Of a stretch of 11,012 nt of DNA, positions 7,233 to 11,012 are shown piece after piece. The DNA lies in contig URNC01000060.1 in assembly GCA_900549065.1 (NCBI GenBank), positions 1-11,012 of the forward strand, written 5' to 3'. Source of the stretch: an uncultured Collinsella sp. (lineage in GTDB: Bacteria > Actinomycetota > Coriobacteriia > Coriobacteriales > Coriobacteriaceae). A model generated the notes under the pieces. The model saw only the letters and a program-made list of their open reading frames with translations. It searched no databases and was not told the DNA's origin. The position numbers and the translations under genes were made by a program. The number at the start of each line of letters is the position of its first letter. Position 1 is the stretch's first letter.

Positions 7233-7263
7233 TGGTGCAAAGGGGCAAGGTTACTTTGCACCA
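7233..7263 (+). repeat. Perfect 10-bp inverted repeat upstream of the gldA-like pseudogene
   Basis: TGGTGCAAAG (7233-7242) and CTTTGCACCA (7254-7263) are exact reverse complements separated by 11 nt. No T-run follows. It lies 31 bp before the pseudogene start and just after the gldA terminator. It may be an operator or RNA hairpin for the former gene. The loop contains GGGGCAAGG, echoing the left arm of the neighbouring terminator. Confidence 0.6.
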
Positions 7264-7293
7264 ATCGTTGTTTGATGAAGGGCGGATTCTCGT

Positions 7294-7815
7294 ATGGCGC
7301 TTCCTATGGTTTACGGCGGTCCCGGCCGGTATGTTCAGGGGCCGGGCGAACTGTCGCGTCAAGGCAGGTATTTGTCATGGTTGGGCTGCGCTGCCTATGT
7401 CTTGTTTGACCAGGGCACCGAGGATCGGCTGTGCAGGCAGATCGTCGATGGATTTCTGGACGAAGATCTAAGCGAGCCGTTCTTTAAGATTTATGACGGT
7501 CCGTGTACGGAAGAGGCCGTTGTCAAAATGGCTAAGGAAGCCCAGACCGAGTATTGCGACATGGTAGTGGGTATTGGCGGCGGCAAGATGCTCGATATCG
7601 CCAAGGCCGTTGCGTTTTATGCCGAGTTGCCGTTGTGCGTATGCCCCACGGCGGCTTCGATGGACGGTCCGTGCAGCGAGATTTCCGATGCCGATTTGCA
7701 GGGTGTTGCAAATGCGGTCTTTAGAAACGAGCGCAATATGGCCAACGAGCAGGCCAAGGTGACCAAACAAAACTCGTGCAGCTCATGTGCGAGGCATAGC
7801 TTGGCACTTGATTGA
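7294..7815 (+). pseudogene. Decayed glycerol dehydrogenase-like gene with large internal deletion
   Basis: The 173-codon frame starts MALPMVYGGPGRYVQGPGEL, like GldA (MASIFNSPSKYIQGPDEL), and keeps the nucleotide site MVVGIGGGKMLDIAKAVAFY and PTAASMDGPCSE. It then jumps directly to ISDADLQGVANAVFRNERNM and ANEQAKVT, which line up with the GldA C-terminus (LTREQAMTVAEAACAPDDTM, then CNMPFEVT). About 190 residues that carry the zinc ligands Asp171, His254 and His271 of the intact neighbour are missing. After KVTKQ the family-like continuation (LVQLMCEA) lies in the next frame and meets a TAG, so there is also a frameshift and a nonsense codon. It still has a ribosome site (AAGGGCGG, 8 nt before ATG). 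It cannot be an active dehydrogenase. It is a probable old tandem duplicate or paralogue of gldA. Traces of the reading frame may continue to about 7878. Confidence 0.85.
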
Positions 7816-7950
7816 CCTTGTGCAATCGAGGCGGCGATAGGCCATGGGCTATTTGCCGCAAAGGTGCTCCGCGTGTAATTTGCCCGAGGTGTGGGCCGAT
7901 AGCGTATCATTATCTCTTGCTTGTTTGCACTGCTCAGGGAGGGGCCGCGC

Positions 7951-9204
7951 ATGGCGCAGGAACACGATCTGTTTGATGACATTATCGAGATCAGCAAAGG
8001 TTTCGATTTTCTTAAAAACCCGCTTGGCGGCGTGACCGATGCACTCGATCCGTCGGCGCCGCAGTGGAATCCTGCTGACTACAAGGAGCGTCCGCGCGGC
8101 AACACCATTCCGTGCCTGACCTGCAAAAACGAAAAGAGCGGCTGCACCGCGTGTATGGACGTGTGCCCGGTCAACGCTATTGAGGTCGAGGAAGACGCCA
8201 TCGAGGTCCTCGACTCCTGTCGCAAGTGCGGCCTGTGCGCCGCTGCCTGTCCGACCGAGGCGATCATCTCGCCGCGCCTGGCGCCTAAAAACCTGTATGA
8301 CGATATCGTCTCTGCTGCTACGAGCCACGAGACCGCCTACGTCACCTGCACGCGCGCCCTCAAGCGCATGCCGCGCGAAAATGAGGTCGTCGTTGCCTGC
8401 GTGGGCGATATTACGGCCGAGACCTGGTTCTCGGTACTGGCCGACTATCCTAACGTGAGTGTGTACCTGCCGTTGGGCGTGTGCGATAAATGCCGCAACA
8501 CCGGCGGTGAGGACATTCTGGGCGAGGCGATTGCGAAGGCCGAGGAGTGGTCTGGCACGGGTATGGGCTTGGAGGTCGACCCCAAGAGCCTCAAGTGCCA
8601 TAAGCTTCGCGAGTACGAACGCAAGGAGTACATGGAAAAGATTGCCCGCACCACGGGCCTGACGGTGACCAAGCTCAATCCGGCGACGGCGGCGCTGGCC
8701 TCGGTGACGCAGAAGCTCAAAGCCCATCGCCATCAGATTACCCAGCTGGAGCGCACGCTCAACACCATGTGCGGCACCACGACGACCAAGCGTCGCCGTT
8801 CGCTCACCCATGGGCGGCAGCTGGTGCTCTCGACACTGCAGAACCATCCCGAGCTTGCCCAGAACATGCAGGTGAGCACGCCGGAGTGCGATTTTGACAA
8901 GTGCACGTCGTGTGGCGAGTGCGTCAACGTGTGCCCCACGTTTGCCTGTGATCTGGTGGGAAGCGGCCGCTTTGCGTTGGAGTCCACGTATTGCCTAGGT
9001 TGCGGAGCCTGCGTCAAGGTGTGCCCCGAGCATGCGCTCAAGCTTGTTGAGCACGACGCGTCCAATCTGGTCGTTGTCGACCCCGAGGCCGAGGAAAAGG
9101 CCGCTCAGAAGGCCAAGGCCCACGAAGAGGCCCAGAAGGTCAAGGCCGAGGCAAAGGCCAAGCTTGACAAGATGCTCGACCAGGTGGAAAAGCTCGCGGA
9201 CTAG
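7951..9204 (+). CDS. Polyferredoxin-like 4Fe-4S protein with four cluster motifs and cysteine-containing central domain
   Basis: This 417-aa soluble protein has no signal peptide. An N-terminal ferredoxin-like domain has Cys55, 58, 65, 68, 72 (the last followed by Pro) and Cys90, 93, 96, 100. A C-terminal one has Cys318, 321, 324, 328 and Cys348, 351, 354, 358, each the classic CxxCxxCxxxCP. This gives about four [4Fe-4S] clusters. Between them lies a domain (about 125-230) with Cys133, Cys150, and Cys178/Cys181 in PLGVCDKCRNTGG, whose spacing faintly recalls the electron-transfer delta subunits of hydrogenase/heterodisulfide reductase systems. That likeness is uncertain. Residues 375-417 form a charged Lys/Ala/Glu helix, probably a coiled coil. 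ATG 7951 is chosen for GGAGG 8 nt upstream; a TTG at 7921 has none. A role in intracellular electron transfer is secure as a class, but the partners are unknown. No hydrogenase or oxidoreductase subunit adjoins it; its neighbours are the gldA remnant and a convergent GntR gene. Confidence 0.88.
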   Translation: MAQEHDLFDDIIEISKGFDFLKNPLGGVTDALDPSAPQWNPADYKERPRGNTIPCLTCKNEKSGCTACMDVCPVNAIEVEEDAIEVLDSCRKCGLCAAACPTEAIISPRLAPKNLYDDIVSAATSHETAYVTCTRALKRMPRENEVVVACVGDITAETWFSVLADYPNVSVYLPLGVCDKCRNTGGEDILGEAIAKAEEWSGTGMGLEVDPKSLKCHKLREYERKEYMEKIARTTGLTVTKLNPATAALASVTQKLKAHRHQITQLERTLNTMCGTTTTKRRRSLTHGRQLVLSTLQNHPELAQNMQVSTPECDFDKCTSCGECVNVCPTFACDLVGSGRFALESTYCLGCGACVKVCPEHALKLVEHDASNLVVVDPEAEEKAAQKAKAHEEAQKVKAEAKAKLDKMLDQVEKLAD

Positions 9205-9222
9205 CTAAAAGAGCGTAAATGA

Positions 9223-9255
9223 TGGCCGGTGGGACAGGCACTGCCCCACCGGCCA
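9223..9255 (+). terminator. Strong hairpin after the polyferredoxin gene, probable terminator without U-tract
   Basis: TGGCCGGTGGG (9223-9233) and CCCACCGGCCA (9245-9255) form an 11-bp GC-rich stem with an 11-nt loop, 19 nt after the stop codon. On this strand it is followed by seven A, not T, so it is not a textbook intrinsic terminator. Confidence 0.55.
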
Positions 9256-9327
9256 AAAAAAGTTGCGGTGGAATAGTTCTCGTTTTGCCCTTAAGCTGGC
9301 CATTCAAGGAACTATTCCACCGCAACT
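9255..9327 (-). terminator. Large 19-bp hairpin with U7 tract, terminator of the GntR gene
   Basis: AGTTGCGGTGGAATAGTTC (9261-9279) and its exact reverse complement at 9309-9327 enclose a 29-nt loop. Read on the minus strand, the stem is followed at once by seven T (9255-9261), as an intrinsic terminator requires. It begins 10 nt after the GntR stop codon. The stem is much longer than usual, so it could also be a repeat element shared with other loci. Confidence 0.8.
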
Positions 9328-9336
9328 AATAGACAG

Positions 9337-10092
9337 TTAGTTCATACTGCTCTGATGGGTCTCGCTGCCGTTATTGCGGCGGGTGACCGTTTCGTGGAGT
9401 AAAAAGAAGCTGGGAACCTGCTTTGTCTCGGTGTATTCCATAAGGATGCCGTCGGCGTTGTAGGTCTGTCCGCGTACAACGGCGAGTGCGTTAAAGTCGT
9501 CGAGATCGAGCACGCGTGCATCCTCGGGAGTGGGATGCTCAATCGTTACATCGCGTTTGCCCGTGGCAATCTTAATGCCAAGATCTTCTTCGAGGTAACG
9601 ATAAATCGAATCGTTGACAATCTCGGGTGTCAGTCCCGGTACCTGTGAGCTTAGGTAATAGGAGTCGTCGGAGCACACTGCATGTCCGTTTGCATAACGG
9701 ATGCGTTTGGCGCGCGTGAGCTCGCAGCCTTCGGGAAACCCGGTAATCCTGGAGAGTGCCTTGCTGCAGACGAGGAGCTCAAAGACGGTGGTGACAGTCT
9801 TGAGCTCAAAGCCTCGGCTGGTCGCGATTTCCTTAAAGGTCTCGAGTCCGCCGCCGCCACGACTCTTCTCGTCACTGATGTTGCGAATGACGCGCATGCC
9901 TTTGCCTTGCTGGGGGAGCACGTAACCATCTGCCGCAAGCATCGAGATAGCGCGACGGACCGTCATGCGCGAACAGTCAAACAGCTGCGTGAGCTCAGTC
10001 TCCGAAGGCAGATAACTCTGATAGGCGTATGTGCCGTCGTCAATCGACTGCTTCACGTTGTCATAAATAGTTTGGAAGATGGCTCGCGCCAT
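9337..10092 (-). CDS. GntR-family transcriptional regulator, HutC/TreR-type (UTRA effector domain)
   Basis: This 251-aa protein has an N-terminal winged helix-turn-helix (about 1-68). YLPSETELTQLFDCSRMTVR, then RAISMLAADGYVLPQQGKGM, is the classic GntR pattern of LPSE, xSRxTVRxAL and LxxxGxxxxxxGxG. Residues about 85-240 form a UTRA-type effector domain ending in LMEYTETKQVPSFFLLHETV. Members bind small sugars, sugar phosphates or amines and usually repress nearby genes. GAGGAG 6 nt upstream supports ATG 10092. It lies 65 nt downstream of the zinc-dependent dehydrogenase gene on the same strand, so it is probably co-transcribed and likely regulates that locus. The N-terminus is nearest in style to trehalose repressor TreR, but no trehalose gene is here, so the effector is not assigned. 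Confidence 0.9.
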   Translation of the reverse strand: MARAIFQTIYDNVKQSIDDGTYAYQSYLPSETELTQLFDCSRMTVRRAISMLAADGYVLPQQGKGMRVIRNISDEKSRGGGGLETFKEIATSRGFELKTVTTVFELLVCSKALSRITGFPEGCELTRAKRIRYANGHAVCSDDSYYLSSQVPGLTPEIVNDSIYRYLEEDLGIKIATGKRDVTIEHPTPEDARVLDLDDFNALAVVRGQTYNADGILMEYTETKQVPSFFLLHETVTRRNNGSETHQSSMN

Positions 10093-10112
10093 GACGGTCT
10101 CCTCGAGCTGGG

Positions 10113-10144
10113 TGCGCGAGCGGTGGATGAGGACCGCTCGCGCA
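10113..10144 (-). repeat. Perfect 11-bp hairpin between the dehydrogenase and GntR genes
   Basis: TGCGCGAGCGG (10113-10123) and CCGCTCGCGCA (10134-10144) are exact reverse complements around a 10-nt loop. No T-run follows on the minus strand. It may set the relative level of the two messages (stability or partial termination), or be a binding site of the regulator itself. Confidence 0.55.
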
Positions 10145-10157
10145 GGTGTCGATCGAT

Positions 10158-11012
10158 TTACTTGCTGGGGTCGATTATATATTTACCCATGGCACGCAGG
10201 GCCGGATCTGACAGGATGGCGCCGAGTTCGTCGAGGGAAGCCACCTTGGCGACCATCGAGGATACGTCGAGCCTGCCAGAGTCGATGAGCTCGAGCGCGC
10301 GACGCTGCGTATAAGGGTTGATGTAGGACGAGGTAAGCACAAGCTCCTTCTGGAAGACCTCGAAGGGCTTGACGGTGATCGTCTCATCGGGCTTGGTAAG
10401 GCCGAACATCATGACCGTAGCCTTGTGGCCGGCGATCTGGATGGCCTGCTCGATGGTGACGGGCTTGCCAACACACTCGATAACGACATCGACGTTGCCG
10501 ACGCCCTCCTGCTTCAGGTGGGCCGGGACGTCTTCGTGGATGGAATCAATTGCCAGGTCGGCGCCGAGTTTGAGCGCAACCTCGCGCTTGCCTTCGACGG
10601 GCTCGAGCAAGATAACCTTGGTGGCGCCGGCGTTTTTAGCAAGCTGCATCATGAGCAGACCGATCATGCCACCGCCGATAACGACAACTGTGCTGCCGGG
10701 CTTGATGTTGCACATATCGATGCCGTGCAGGCAGCAGGCGACGGGCTCGGTCATGGCGCCCTGCTCGAAGCTGGTGTGATCGCCCAACTTGTAGACTTGC
10801 TGCATATCGACGGAGCAGTACTCGGCAAAGCCGCCGTTAACGGTGGTGCCGTAACCGGTCATATGCTCGCAGTAGTGGTTGATTCCGTCGCGGCAGGGTT
10901 CGCAGCAGCCGCAGGGATGGTTTGGGTCGATGCACACGCGATCGCCCGGTTTAAAGCCAGCGACGTCGCTGCCCACGGCCTCGACAACGCCCGCAAACTA
11001 ATGACCAAGGAT
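10158..11012 (-). pseudogene. Zinc-dependent MDR alcohol/polyol dehydrogenase, interrupted by in-frame TAG (5' part beyond window)
   Basis: Read from the window edge, the frame is I-L-G-H-stop-F-A-G-V-V-E-A-V-G, where MDR dehydrogenases have GHEFAGVVEAVG. The conserved Glu codon is TAG (plus-strand CTA at 10998-11000). Downstream the frame is intact for about 280 codons. It holds the structural-zinc motif PCGCCEPCRDGINHYC (CGxCxxCxxGxxxxC), the Rossmann site VVVIGGGMIGLLMMQLAK, and a normal C-terminus ending in KYIIDPSK. It resembles sorbitol/L-iditol or threonine dehydrogenases, which oxidise a secondary alcohol with NAD(P)+; the substrate cannot be named. An internal start (GTG 10976) would drop the catalytic-domain zinc ligands and has a poor ribosome site. 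It lies upstream of the GntR gene in a likely operon. Either the gene is dead, a base was miscalled, or the stop is read through. About 65 N-terminal residues are out of view. Confidence 0.8.

Noticed and set aside
7217..7248. Attenuator-type switch at the gldA terminator
   Set aside because: The alternative pairing partner (7239-7248) lies downstream of the U-tract, so it would be made too late to prevent termination.
7849..8847. 332-codon minus-strand open frame
   Set aside because: It is antisense to the polyferredoxin, whose cysteine motifs prove the plus-strand reading.
10998..11000. Pyrrolysine or programmed recoding at the TAG
   Set aside because: The position is a Glu in the family, no recoding signal is visible, and nothing else in the window suggests amber reassignment. 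Mutation or sequencing error is simpler.

Overview
The window looks like chromosomal DNA from a gut-type anaerobic actinobacterium of the Coriobacteriia. A Collinsella-like genome is my best guess, from GC-rich codon use, strong AGGAGG-type ribosome sites, fermentative dehydrogenases, a polyferredoxin, and a MurT/GatD peptidoglycan-amidation enzyme in an actinobacterial setting. This placement is inference; no rRNA or marker gene is present.

Left part (1-4272, minus strand): an apparent three-gene operon. It is read 358-aa TPR-like protein, then 347-aa TPR-like protein (TAATG overlap), then a very large frame open from 2107 to the window edge. That frame holds a complete MurT Mur-ligase domain followed, without a stop, by a GatD glutamine amidotransferase domain. 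In well-studied Gram-positives MurT and GatD are separate subunits, so the single chain is the most notable gene here. The two TPR-like proteins look like diverged paralogues, and their link to cell-wall amidation is new to me.

Middle (4303-7228, plus strand): a 470-bp divergent intergenic region with two AAACGTTT palindromes (LacI-family-like operator cores), a weak promoter and two leader hairpins precedes a highly codon-biased iron-type alcohol dehydrogenase (butanol/ethanol dehydrogenase class). After a clean intrinsic terminator comes a glycerol dehydrogenase (GldA) with its own intrinsic terminator.

Right-middle (7229-9204, plus strand): a perfect 10-bp inverted repeat and a decayed second gldA-like gene. 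The decayed gene has its NAD-binding half joined to a C-terminal scrap, with about 190 residues missing, plus a frameshift. It is followed by a 417-aa protein with four predicted [4Fe-4S] clusters, a cysteine-containing central domain and a Lys/Ala/Glu-rich tail.

Right part (9205-11012): convergent genes separated by two strong hairpins, one a 19-bp perfect inverted repeat that forms an intrinsic terminator for the minus strand. On the minus strand lie a GntR/HutC-family regulator and, upstream of it, a zinc-dependent sorbitol-dehydrogenase-like MDR enzyme. The MDR gene is cut by an in-frame TAG exactly at the conserved Glu of its GHE motif. The window thus holds two intact and two apparently broken dehydrogenases, with regulatory DNA around each. 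I saw no CRISPR array, tRNA, rRNA or insertion sequence.
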